DNA from: a virus
IMG/VR virus record: IMGVR_UViG_3300032053_000231
Coordinates: 1-36,867 of that record
Length of the DNA stretch: 36,867 nucleotides
Reading direction: 5' to 3' (one strand)
The notes below the pieces were generated by a model. That model did not search any database. It saw only the letters and a program-made list of their open reading frames with translations, and was not told the origin of the DNA. Both the position numbers and the translations under genes were made by a program. Positions 8,631-16,161 of this stretch are shown one piece after another (within the stretch, counting starts at the first letter, position 1; the number at the start of each line of letters is the position of its first letter).

Positions 8631-9490
8631 TTTTATATATAGACGTTGCACATTGTAATATTCGTTGTAAAATGTGCCCTGTTGGGGACGTTAGAGGGTT
8701 AAGAGAATCAACATCGGGTTTAATGAGTATTGATATGTTCAAGAAAATAGCTGATAAATTAGTTGACGAAAATATTACCATTGATAATTTTTATATTGGT
8801 AATTGGGGAGAGGCAATGCTTAATCCTGATTTGTGGAAAATAATCAGATATGCTAAACAAACATTAAATCCAAAACAAATTTTAGTTAATTCAAATTTTT
8901 CACTAACAATTAAGAATCCTGAATTATTATTAATGTCAGGAGTTACGGACATCAGAGCGTCGGTATCAGGTATGACACAAGATGTTTATGAAAAAAATCA
9001 CGCAGGAGGAAATATTGAGCGTATTTTAGAAAACTTAAAAATATTAAGTTCTATTAAACGAGATTTAAAACTATTATTGCCGAACATCGCAATGGTTTAT
9101 CATGAATATTTATATAACCAACACGAAAACGAACCTGCAATAAAATTTTGTCAGGAACACGGAATAGATTTCATGCCTATCAGATGTTATCCATGTACTT
9201 TAGAAGAAGGAATAAAATTTCACCAAGACCCACAAGCAAGAGAGTCATACAAAGACTTTATAAACATTGACGAAGAAATTTCAAGAATGAGAACAATTCC
9301 TGACGAAGTGCCTTGCGGATTGGTTGACCAAATAGTGATTAACCATAACGGAACTGTTTTTAAATGCTGTGGAACTTATACTAATAAAAATTCTTTAGGT
9401 AATATATTTGATTGGAAAATAGCAGATTTATTAGCGCATTATCCGAAGTTATGTACACTTTGTAAAAGCATTCCGTTAAGTTGGAGATAA
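8627..9490 (+). CDS. Radical SAM protein with SPASM-like C-terminus
   Basis: 287 residues. The iron-sulfur motif CxxxCxxC is at Cys10, Cys14 and Cys17 (CNIRCKMCP). It is followed by NWGEAMLNPD, the usual GE motif that binds SAM methionine. The C-terminus has further Cys (VPCGL, FKCCGTY, CTLCKS), arranged like a SPASM or twitch auxiliary cluster. Such enzymes perform radical chemistry on sugars, peptides or small molecules. Lying between two glycosyltransferase polyproteins it may modify a sugar or a virion protein; the substrate cannot be read from sequence. Translationally coupled to the small gene before it. Confidence 0.85.
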   Translation: MILYIDVAHCNIRCKMCPVGDVRGLRESTSGLMSIDMFKKIADKLVDENITIDNFYIGNWGEAMLNPDLWKIIRYAKQTLNPKQILVNSNFSLTIKNPELLLMSGVTDIRASVSGMTQDVYEKNHAGGNIERILENLKILSSIKRDLKLLLPNIAMVYHEYLYNQHENEPAIKFCQEHGIDFMPIRCYPCTLEEGIKFHQDPQARESYKDFINIDEEISRMRTIPDEVPCGLVDQIVINHNGTVFKCCGTYTNKNSLGNIFDWKIADLLAHYPKLCTLCKSIPLSWR

Positions 9491-9503
9491 TTTAAAAATA
9501 AAA

Positions 9504-12287
9504 ATGAACTACGATATATTAAAAAAACAAATGGAAGCCGAGTACGAATTTTTGTACAAGGAAATTTTCATATTCAATTCATATAATTGTGAGGAAGGCG
9601 AACTGAAAAATAGAATTGTTATTGACATCGGAGCTAACACAGGATATTTTGCCATTTACGCAATAGAAAACGGTGCTAAAAAAGTATATGCCTTTGAGCC
9701 AAATAAAGAAAACTTTAAAAAACTAATTGAAAGAACAAAAGATTTCGATAATATTATTTGCATTAATAAAGCGGTTTATAAAGACGGTGTAAAAAAATGC
9801 TACACTGTAAACGACAGCAATCCAAATTTAACTGATTACGAAAATGGAGTTAGATGTGAGGTCAGAGAAGCTGAAACGGAAGAGCAAGGAACGATAGACG
9901 TTATTTCTTTAAAAGAAATTTTAGACGGAATAAATGAACAGGTTATTTTAAAAACGGACTGCGAAGGTTCTGAGTATGATTTTTTTCTAAGCTCATCGAA
10001 AGAAACGTTACAAAAAATAGATTTAATTTATTCTGAACTTCACGATAAACTACATCCGAATACAGATTATAATGTGGAGATGCTTACTGATTTTATTGTA
10101 AGTAATGGTTTTGAATACATAAAATGTCAAATAAGATGGTCAACAGGAGTTTGGATTGGCGGACATTATATTCCTGAACGAAGCGATAAGAACGGAGATA
10201 ATAATTATTATAGGAAGTTTAAAAGACTACAAAATGTTATTTCCGAATATAAACCAAAAGTATACGACTGTTTCCCTATATTTAATGAATTAGACCTATT
10301 AGAAATAAGACTTGAAGAATTAAATTCAGTGGTTGATAAATTTATCATCACTGAGGCTAATGCTACTCATCAGGGAAATCCGAAACCGCTCTATTTAACC
10401 GAAAATATTGGGAGGTTTGAAAAATATAAAGATAAAATTGAAATTATCATTGTTGACTTATTAAATAATATTCCTGACCCTACATCAAAGCAAGATTGGA
10501 CAAGGGAGCGATTTCAAAGAAATAAAGCGTATGATTATTTAAAAAGTGTTTGCTTACCTAATGATATTGTTATTGTGTCAGACGCAGATGAGATACCAAG
10601 AGTAGAAGCTATTCAGAAATACATATCAGATAAAAAAGACGCTGTTGGAGTTTTATTACAAGATAGATTCATGTATTATTTAAATTATAAAAATATAACT
10701 ACCGATGAGCCACAGTTAAACTCAAAAATTTTAAGATTTGAGATGTTTAATAAATATAATTATCAAGAATTAACCGCTATGCGATACGCAGACACGGAAA
10801 AATTAATGCCTACGTATACAATAAATAAAGGCGGTTGGCACTTTACTTTTCAAGGCGGAATTAAAAAAGTTATCGAAAAAGTTAAGTCATTTGCACATAG
10901 GGAATATAATGTAAATGAAAAAATAAATTATGACAGGATGTTGAAAAATTTCGAGGAAGGAATTGACGTGTATGATGCAAAAACTACTTGGGAAACAGTT
11001 GAGGTTGATGAAACTTTTCCTAAAAAAATTCAAAGTGATAAACAAAAATATATTGATGACGGATGGATTAAGGAAAACAAAAAGATTGTTGGATTTAGAG
11101 GATATATAGATGCTCACTTATTGATATGTAAGTGTGGCTTTAATGGAGAAGTAATGTTTCCTGAATGTCCGTCATGTGGCAACAAAGATGTTAACCCTAC
11201 TTATATAGATAAGTATAAACAAGCAATAAAAATAGAAAAAGATAGTAAAGAAGCAATCATGAATAAAAAAAACATTCTTTGTTCAATATCTACACGGGGG
11301 AGATATGATACTACATTAGCTATGTCAATACAATCCGTATTATCACAAACGCTATTACCTGATGCGCTTTACATTTACGATGATAACGATGAGCCAAAAG
11401 ATTTACGGGAAATTCAGCATTATCATTATTTATTTAGAATGTTGGATGAGAAAAATATTTCTTGGAAAATTATATTCGGTCAAAAAAAAGGGCAACACTA
11501 CAATCATCAATTAGCAAATAAAGAAGGATATAACTGGGTATGGAGACTTGATGACGACACCATTGCCGAACCAAACGTACTCCAAACACTTTACGAAGCT
11601 ACGGATAGTACGGTAGGGGCAGTGGGTGGAAGTATACTCACGCCTCCCTTTGAAAAAGGAGTCAGAGCAACAGGTAAAATTGAAAATATAAAAGTTGAGC
11701 CTAATTTACAATGGGACTACATAAAAGAAACTAAGGAAGTTGACCATCTTCATTGTTCTTTCCTTTATAGAGCAGGTATTGTGGATTATGATTTAAGTTT
11801 GAGTCGGGTAGCTCATCGTGAAGAGACTCTGCTAACATTCGGTTTAAAAAATAAAGGATATAAAATATTAATAGTCCCTACAATCACTTGGCATCTTAAA
11901 AACAAAGATGGCGGAATTAGAGATGAAAAAAATACCATTTCTATGTACGAACACGATGAAAAAATATTTGACTCTTATTTAAATATTTGGGATGTAAATA
12001 AAACACAAAACAAATTATGTGTTATTGATGCGGGAATCGGAGACCATTATGCATTCAAAAACATTATACCATTGCTATTGAAAAAATATAAAAAATTAAC
12101 TGTTGCGGTATGTTATCCTGATGTTTTCTTTGATGAAGATAAAGAAAATATAAATTTTATTTCATTGGAGCAATCAAAACAAATATTTTCAGGCGATATT
12201 GGAATGTTTAATATTTATGTTTGGATGGATAAGAATAAATGGACAGGAAGTTTAACGGACGCATTTAAAGAATTTTATAACGTATGA
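9504..12287 (+). CDS. 927-residue FkbM / GT17 / GT2 / partial GT9 protein
   Basis: Modules in order. FkbM-type methyltransferase (IVIDIGANTGYF from 38, TDCEGSE at 151-157). GT17 (from about 250, FNELDLLEIR, SDADEIP with DAD at 360-362). A zinc-ribbon segment with Cys542, 544, 555 and 558. GT2 (from 590, ISTRGRYDTT, LDDDT at 682-686). A final 90 residues from about 837 (CVIDAGIGDHYAFKNIIP), which resemble the N-terminal half of GT9 heptosyltransferases. The GT9-like C-terminal half is the next gene, which overlaps by four bases. The FkbM and GT17 modules are paralogous to those in the 1640-residue protein but in opposite order. Confidence 0.8.
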   Translation: MNYDILKKQMEAEYEFLYKEIFIFNSYNCEEGELKNRIVIDIGANTGYFAIYAIENGAKKVYAFEPNKENFKKLIERTKDFDNIICINKAVYKDGVKKCYTVNDSNPNLTDYENGVRCEVREAETEEQGTIDVISLKEILDGINEQVILKTDCEGSEYDFFLSSSKETLQKIDLIYSELHDKLHPNTDYNVEMLTDFIVSNGFEYIKCQIRWSTGVWIGGHYIPERSDKNGDNNYYRKFKRLQNVISEYKPKVYDCFPIFNELDLLEIRLEELNSVVDKFIITEANATHQGNPKPLYLTENIGRFEKYKDKIEIIIVDLLNNIPDPTSKQDWTRERFQRNKAYDYLKSVCLPNDIVIVSDADEIPRVEAIQKYISDKKDAVGVLLQDRFMYYLNYKNITTDEPQLNSKILRFEMFNKYNYQELTAMRYADTEKLMPTYTINKGGWHFTFQGGIKKVIEKVKSFAHREYNVNEKINYDRMLKNFEEGIDVYDAKTTWETVEVDETFPKKIQSDKQKYIDDGWIKENKKIVGFRGYIDAHLLICKCGFNGEVMFPECPSCGNKDVNPTYIDKYKQAIKIEKDSKEAIMNKKNILCSISTRGRYDTTLAMSIQSVLSQTLLPDALYIYDDNDEPKDLREIQHYHYLFRMLDEKNISWKIIFGQKKGQHYNHQLANKEGYNWVWRLDDDTIAEPNVLQTLYEATDSTVGAVGGSILTPPFEKGVRATGKIENIKVEPNLQWDYIKETKEVDHLHCSFLYRAGIVDYDLSLSRVAHREETLLTFGLKNKGYKILIVPTITWHLKNKDGGIRDEKNTISMYEHDEKIFDSYLNIWDVNKTQNKLCVIDAGIGDHYAFKNIIPLLLKKYKKLTVAVCYPDVFFDEDKENINFISLEQSKQIFSGDIGMFNIYVWMDKNKWTGSLTDAFKEFYNV

Positions 12288-12730
12288 AAAAAATAATCAT
12301 AAGCCCGTTTTCAAAACCAATGCGAAATAATTCAGCGCACCCTAAAAATTATCCGTATTGGAAAGAGTTAATTTCAATTTTAAAAGAAAAAGGACATTAC
12401 ATAATACAGATAGGAACAGGTAATGAAGAAGTTTTAACTGAAGACTTTAGATTTAATTTAAGCTTTAAAGAGCTACGTGATTTGTCTCGCAGTGTAGATT
12501 TATTTATATCTGTGGATAATTTTTTCCCACACCTTGTTAATCATTATAGCGGTTGTAAGGGTATAGTGATATTTTCTCAGTCAGACCCCAACATATTTGG
12601 TTATAAACAAAACATCAACATATTAAAAGATAAGAAATATCTGAGAGAAAAGCAATTTTGGATGTGGGAGCAGTGCAATTTTGTTAAAGATTCATTTGTT
12701 TTTCCTGAAATCATAGCCAATCAAGTTTAA
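12284..12730 (+). CDS. C-terminal half of a GT9-like (heptosyltransferase-type) transferase
   Basis: 148 residues. It starts with a strand-turn, KKIIISPFSKP, as at the start of the GT-B donor domain. It continues PKNYPYWKELISILKEKGHYIIQIGTG and LSFKELRDLSRSVDLFISVDNFFPHL, matching the pattern of GT9 (ADP-heptose-type) enzymes, where the SVDNF/SxDSG segment lies near the donor site. It lacks the N-terminal Rossmann domain, and such a half is found at the end of the preceding protein. The ATGA overlap makes equimolar synthesis of the two halves likely. I infer a split GT-B enzyme; the true sugar donor is unknown. Confidence 0.65.
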   Translation: MKKIIISPFSKPMRNNSAHPKNYPYWKELISILKEKGHYIIQIGTGNEEVLTEDFRFNLSFKELRDLSRSVDLFISVDNFFPHLVNHYSGCKGIVIFSQSDPNIFGYKQNINILKDKKYLREKQFWMWEQCNFVKDSFVFPEIIANQV

Positions 12731-12748
12731 ATTTAAATAATTATTTTA

Positions 12749-12784
12749 AAAAACTAATTAACAATTTATTGTTAATTAGTTTTT
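12749..12784 (+). terminator. Hairpin terminator at the end of the glycan block
   Basis: Seventeen bases (12749-12765) pair perfectly with 12768-12784 around a two-base loop. The right arm ends in five T. It lies 19 bases after the stop of the last glycan gene, and a separate gene follows. The stem is AT-rich, so a bidirectional or protein-binding role is also possible. Confidence 0.65.
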
Positions 12785-12806
12785 AAAATTAACAATTAAT
12801 AAAAAC

Positions 12807-12814
12807 TATTTTTG
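12807..12814 (+). promoter_or_regulatory. Possible Bacteroidota -7 element
   Basis: TATTTTTG fits TAnnTTTG, the -7 element of Bacteroidota promoters, 46 bases before the ATG at 12860 and just after the upstream hairpin. No TTTG is found at the expected -33 spacing, so the call rests on one element and on the layout. Confidence 0.35.
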
Positions 12815-12859
12815 TAAAATTCAATAATAAATCAAACCAAAAATCAAAAAATAATAATC

Positions 12860-13291
12860 ATGGAAGTGCAAAACGAACCAAAAAATGAGCCTAAAATTAC
12901 AAATAATGCTATAAGCAGAACGATAATTGGCTTAGGAGAAATTGGCAACCTCGACATTGAAGATTTTAAGTTAAATTATGGAATTACAAGGAGTATCGCT
13001 AATTTAAGTCAAGTTGAAAAAGCATATATAAAATCCTTGAACGCTATACAAAAAAAGTATATTAGTAAGGATGAAAAAGGAAATTTTGTAATAGAGGGTA
13101 ATAATTATGTTTTTAATAGTGAAAAAGAAAAAAGCAGTTATTTAGACGAACTCGATAAATTAAACGAAACGGTTGTCGATGTAGAAGTTTGGAAAATGAA
13201 AACATCTGATTTACAAAAACTGAAAGGGATTAAAGGCACTACAATGTCTAAGTGTCACGAAATTATTATTGACGACTTGAACTTAAAATAA
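12860..13291 (+). CDS. Hypothetical 143-residue protein, own transcription unit
   Basis: A soluble, helix-rich, charged protein between a hairpin and possible promoter on the left and a strong intrinsic terminator on the right, so probably transcribed alone. Central text NLSQVEKAYIKSLNAIQKKY, then a DEKGNF turn, and a C-terminal LQKLKGIKGTTMSKCHEII. This layout recalls DUF1617-like phage proteins (a helix, a DE-G-N-containing linker, a closing helix), but I hold that link loosely. A separate promoter and terminator suggest it is needed at a different level or time from its neighbours. Confidence 0.65.
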   Translation: MEVQNEPKNEPKITNNAISRTIIGLGEIGNLDIEDFKLNYGITRSIANLSQVEKAYIKSLNAIQKKYISKDEKGNFVIEGNNYVFNSEKEKSSYLDELDKLNETVVDVEVWKMKTSDLQKLKGIKGTTMSKCHEIIIDDLNLK

Positions 13292-13313
13292 TACAAATTT
13301 AAACTGAAAACAG

Positions 13314-13349
13314 TAGCCTCTACCATCAAGTAGGGGCTATTTTTTTTTT
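13314..13349 (+). terminator. Intrinsic terminator
   Basis: Ten-base stem TAGCCTCTAC (13314-13323) and GTAGGGGCTA (13330-13339) with one G-U pair, a six-base loop, and ten T at 13340-13349. This is a textbook Rho-independent terminator, 22 bases after the stop of the 143-residue protein gene. Confidence 0.9.
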
Positions 13350-13396
13350 AAAATCATATAACTAAATCAAATTAACCTGAAAAAAAGGCATAAAAT

Positions 13397-13417
13397 CTTG
13401 ATTATTTTGTTTGATTA
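13397..13417 (+). promoter_or_regulatory. Copy 1 of a 21-base paired TTGATTA element (possible operator)
   Basis: CTTGATTA, four A/T bases, then GTTTGATTA: two TTGATTA boxes 13 bases apart. The second box overlaps the -33 TTTG of the promoter beside it. The same 21-base arrangement occurs twice more, at 31921-31941 and 31952-31972. A protein bound here would cover the -33 element, so repression is the simplest idea; this is inference. Confidence 0.5.
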
Positions 13418-13440
13418 TGTGGTTTAAATAATTATATTTG
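13410..13440 (+). promoter_or_regulatory. Bacteroidota-type promoter for the lysis and membrane gene unit
   Basis: TTTG at 13410-13413, 19 bases, then TATATTTG at 13433-13440. This is an exact match to the Bacteroidota primary sigma consensus TTTG-N19-21-TAnnTTTG. It lies 27 bases before the ATG at 13468 and just after an intrinsic terminator. It probably drives the small membrane protein and lysis genes that follow, and it is good evidence for the host group. Confidence 0.75.
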
Positions 13441-13467
13441 AAAAAATTAAATTATTTAATTTGTTTT

Positions 13468-13683
13468 ATGAGTATTGATAGTACGCCAATTTCAGTTTTG
13501 GAAAAAGAAATTAAACATTTTGAAGCGTTTATAAGGAGACTTCAAACAAGGGAAGGTATAACCAAACACGAAAACGAAAATGAGGAAGAACATAAAAAAA
13601 AATTCGATAAATTAATTAGTGATTATAGATTAAAAATTAATGAATTTCAAACCGCAATAAATATTTTAAATAAAAATAAATAA
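13468..13683 (+). CDS. Hypothetical 71-residue coiled-coil protein
   Basis: ATG at 13468 was chosen; a TTG 30 bases earlier is in frame but lies inside the -7 promoter element, so it cannot be the start of a transcript from that promoter. The product is almost entirely charged helix: residues 9-30 and 40-70 have heptad-like spacing (ISVLEKEIKHFEAFIRRLQ). No membrane segment. It is the first gene of the unit that leads into the endolysin region. No family recognised. Confidence 0.65.
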   Translation: MSIDSTPISVLEKEIKHFEAFIRRLQTREGITKHENENEEEHKKKFDKLISDYRLKINEFQTAINILNKNK

Positions 13684-13710
13684 AATTTTTTGAACTAAAA
13701 CGAACCGAAC

Positions 13711-14088
13711 ATGGAAGCAACATTACCTAACAATAACTCTGAAGAAAAACCTTTATCAACAAGGTCACTTCAAAACCATCTCATTAAAACAGCAATAGGA
13801 GCTTTGGTCATTGCGTTGCTTGGAGGATTTCTTACATCTTACGCATCTTATTACCGAACGAATGATGCTATTAGTGAGTTAAATAAAAGTAAGGACGAAA
13901 GTAAGCAGGACATTAAAGATTTAAAAAAGGATGTTGCCGACATAAAACTTACGCTCTCAAGTACGGGAATATACACAAACAATAATAAAGAGGAAATCAC
14001 TCAGTTAAAAAATGACGTTTCTGAAATTAAAAAATCTCAGGGAGAAATGATGAAACTTCTTTACGATATAAAGTCAAAACAAAAGTAA
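13711..14088 (+). CDS. Membrane-anchored coiled-coil protein
   Basis: 125 residues: a polar N-terminus, one membrane helix (about 26-46, IKTAIGALVIALLGGFLTSYA), then a long coiled coil to the end (DESKQDIKDLKKDVADIKL, EEITQLKNDVSEIKKSQGE). It shares with XhlA-type lysis accessory proteins the pairing of one membrane helix and one coiled coil, but the order is reversed. Placed two genes upstream of the cold-shock and endolysin genes, it may help holin function or anchor a complex at the inner membrane. Function not proven. Confidence 0.65.
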   Translation: MEATLPNNNSEEKPLSTRSLQNHLIKTAIGALVIALLGGFLTSYASYYRTNDAISELNKSKDESKQDIKDLKKDVADIKLTLSSTGIYTNNNKEEITQLKNDVSEIKKSQGEMMKLLYDIKSKQK

Positions 14089-14090
14089 AA

Positions 14091-14531
14091 ATGTCAAAGA
14101 ACGATTGGAACATAAAAATATCTGAATCAGATAAACCTAACATGAGGGGGTTTTATGTTACTGTGGAAAGAAACGGAGAGTATGTTGGCGGAATAAAAGG
14201 AATCATACCTGACTTTAACCGTGCAGTTGAGGAAGGAAAAGGAATGATAATTTCTAATATTAAAAGGTTACATGAAAAAATAAAATATGCAAATCACGCA
14301 TCTGATATTTTCGTTCGGAAATTTTTAATGAATAAAATGATAGATGGTATTTATGGAATTGGCGTTTTTAATGATGAAAATGGAGACCCTTATTTAGAAG
14401 TAAGTATGAACACAAAAAACGAGTATTTAATGAAGTTAGTACCTGACGAAATAGAAGTTCCGCACACAATTTTTAAATATAAAATTAAAAAAGTTTACGG
14501 AGAGAAAAGTGTAGCGCAAAATAAAAAATAA
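14091..14531 (+). CDS. Hypothetical 146-residue protein
   Basis: Starts two bases after the upstream stop and overlaps the next gene by one base (TAATG). N-terminal part is mixed strand and helix (RGFYVTVERNGEYVGG). The C-terminal part, GIYGIGVFNDENGDPYLEVSM through VPDEIEVPHTIFKYKIKKVYG, resembles the short beta domain found at the front of some trypsin-like phage and bacterial proteins. No protease catalytic triad is present. I do not assign a function. Confidence 0.6.
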   Translation: MSKNDWNIKISESDKPNMRGFYVTVERNGEYVGGIKGIIPDFNRAVEEGKGMIISNIKRLHEKIKYANHASDIFVRKFLMNKMIDGIYGIGVFNDENGDPYLEVSMNTKNEYLMKLVPDEIEVPHTIFKYKIKKVYGEKSVAQNKK

Positions 14532-14704
14532 TGGAAAATAGTTTAAGTGGTATAAAGCAAGTTAGGAAAGGCGCTCATACGGGAGAGATAATCGGATTTA
14601 CTTTAGGTATTATTCTTTTTTCAACAACAATTTACGCAATGAGTTTGGCAATAAAGGCACATAGGCTTACAATAAAAAAATTAAATAACGAAGGTTATAA
14701 ATAG
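14531..14704 (+). CDS. 57-residue single-span membrane protein
   Basis: ATG at 14531 overlaps the upstream TAA by one base, and the stop TAG is at 14702-14704. The product has a basic N-terminus (GIKQVRKGAHTG), a membrane helix at about 19-40 (EIIGFTLGIILFSTTIYAMSLA) and a basic tail (HRLTIKKLNNEGYK). Size and layout fit a small holin, antiholin or other inner-membrane phage protein. No recognised family. Confidence 0.6.
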   Translation: MENSLSGIKQVRKGAHTGEIIGFTLGIILFSTTIYAMSLAIKAHRLTIKKLNNEGYK

Positions 14705-14749
14705 AAATTAATTCAATAAATAAAAACAACAAAACAACAACAAAAAGTT

Positions 14750-14956
14750 ATGAAAACAGGAGTACAACAAACAGGAAGTGTAAAATTTTTTAATCAGGAA
14801 AAAGGTTTTGGATTTATTAAACAAGATAATGGAGAAGAAATTTTCGTTCATACTTCAGGTTTAAAAGATGACATTAAACAGAACGACAGAGTAACTTTTG
14901 AAGTTACGCAGGGAAAAAAGGGACTAAACGCAGTAAACATTTTATTGGAAGAGTAA
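14750..14956 (+). CDS. CspA-type cold-shock protein
   Basis: 68 residues, full length for the family. It has the single-strand nucleic-acid-binding motifs RNP1 (KGFGFI, residues 18-23) and RNP2 (IFVH, 31-34), with GSVKFFN before them. Cold-shock domains bind single-stranded RNA or DNA and melt RNA structure. In a phage such a protein may act as an RNA chaperone or antiterminator in late transcription; which is not shown here. The A-rich leader of about 45 bases has no Shine-Dalgarno sequence. Confidence 0.92.
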   Translation: MKTGVQQTGSVKFFNQEKGFGFIKQDNGEEIFVHTSGLKDDIKQNDRVTFEVTQGKKGLNAVNILLEE

Positions 14957-15014
14957 TCCAATTTGCATTTAGTCCGTTATTATTTTAGTATTTAAAAATT
15001 AAATAAAAATAATT

Positions 15015-15698
15015 ATGGATTATATTAGTACGTTATCTTCTGAGCAAAAAAATAATGCTACGGTTCTTGTTCAGCAAATGAGAGCTAAAATCATTACAAA
15101 CGCTGATTCAATCGCAGCTATACTTTCTATTGTTTCAAAAGAAAGTAATTTTATTCCTCATTCGGAATCATCTTATAAAAATACTCCTAACGATAGGATT
15201 AGATTAATTTTTAGAAAATTAGCCCATTATACAGATGACCAATTAAATGCATTAAAAATTAACGATGTAAATTTCTTTAACGCTGTTTATGGTGGAATGT
15301 ATGGTAATGCTTTAAACGAAGGGCATAAATTTCGTGGCGCTGGATACCATCAATTAACTTTCGAGGGAAACTTTAAAAAAGTTGGCGATGAAATAGGGGT
15401 TGATTTAGTTTCCCACCCCGAATTATTAAATACTGATTCAAAAGTTGCTGCCAACGAATTAATACAATTCTTTCTTGATAAATTTAATGAGGGACTGAAG
15501 CTCGGAGTAGTACAACAATATAATACTCATGATATAAATGGATTTAATAATGCTACTGACGCTTTAAATTGCGTTTATCATGCTAACGCAGGTTGGGGTA
15601 AATCAAGAGCTGAACTCGACAAAGATTCAACAGGAGGCAAAGCAAAGGCATCTTCAAGGATGAATGACTTAGTTAATTTTGTAAATAGTATAAAATAA
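15015..15698 (+). CDS. Endolysin, GH19 (chitinase/lysozyme-like) family
   Basis: 227 residues with the GH19 phage-lysozyme pattern: SKESNFIPHSESSY with Glu43 and Glu51 as likely catalytic and supporting acids, VYGGMYGN (91-98), and FRGAGYHQLTFEGNF (106-120). It is expected to cleave the glycan strands of peptidoglycan at lysis. There is no signal peptide or membrane segment, so export should depend on a holin; a three-span membrane protein follows four bases later. Length is normal for a one-domain GH19 endolysin, with no separate cell-wall-binding domain. Confidence 0.85.
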   Translation: MDYISTLSSEQKNNATVLVQQMRAKIITNADSIAAILSIVSKESNFIPHSESSYKNTPNDRIRLIFRKLAHYTDDQLNALKINDVNFFNAVYGGMYGNALNEGHKFRGAGYHQLTFEGNFKKVGDEIGVDLVSHPELLNTDSKVAANELIQFFLDKFNEGLKLGVVQQYNTHDINGFNNATDALNCVYHANAGWGKSRAELDKDSTGGKAKASSRMNDLVNFVNSIK

Positions 15699-15702
15699 AA
15701 AA

Positions 15703-16149
15703 ATGACTACTATAACTATTTTACAAAATATTCAGCCATATACCAAATATATAATATTATTCGGATTTATTATTTATGTAATTACAAGTATGTGGTTCTG
15801 TGTTAGATTTTTCAAAGACGAAAAATTACGCAGATGGATGCTTTCATCATTATCTAATGATAACATATTTGAAAAAGGCGGTTCGGGAAAAGCTTTTACC
15901 GCATTTTTATTATCACACGTCGTTGCATTTTCTTCAGTTATAGCAGTTGTACACTCGAAAGACCACGAGTTGCCTGATTATATGTTCATAGGACTCATTT
16001 CTTTTATAGCAGCGTTATATGGAATTAAGATGGCAGGAAAATTTGGAAATAGTGGAAGTATTAGTTCAACAACCACATCCACGCAAAGCACAACAATAGA
16101 AGAAATAAAGGAAAAAAAAGATGAAGATGTAATACCTCAAGCAGGATAA
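15703..16149 (+). CDS. Putative holin, three membrane spans
   Basis: 148 residues, four bases after the endolysin. Hydrophobic segments are at about 15-36, 64-83 and 91-110, followed by a Ser/Thr-rich stretch and an acidic/basic C-terminal tail (IEEIKEKKDED). The position beside the endolysin, the number of spans and the charged tail fit a class I-like holin, though holin families are too diverse for sequence proof. It could instead be an antiholin or membrane scaffold. Confidence 0.6.
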   Translation: MTTITILQNIQPYTKYIILFGFIIYVITSMWFCVRFFKDEKLRRWMLSSLSNDNIFEKGGSGKAFTAFLLSHVVAFSSVIAVVHSKDHELPDYMFIGLISFIAALYGIKMAGKFGNSGSISSTTTSTQSTTIEEIKEKKDEDVIPQAG

Positions 16150-16161
16150 GCAGAATAAAAA

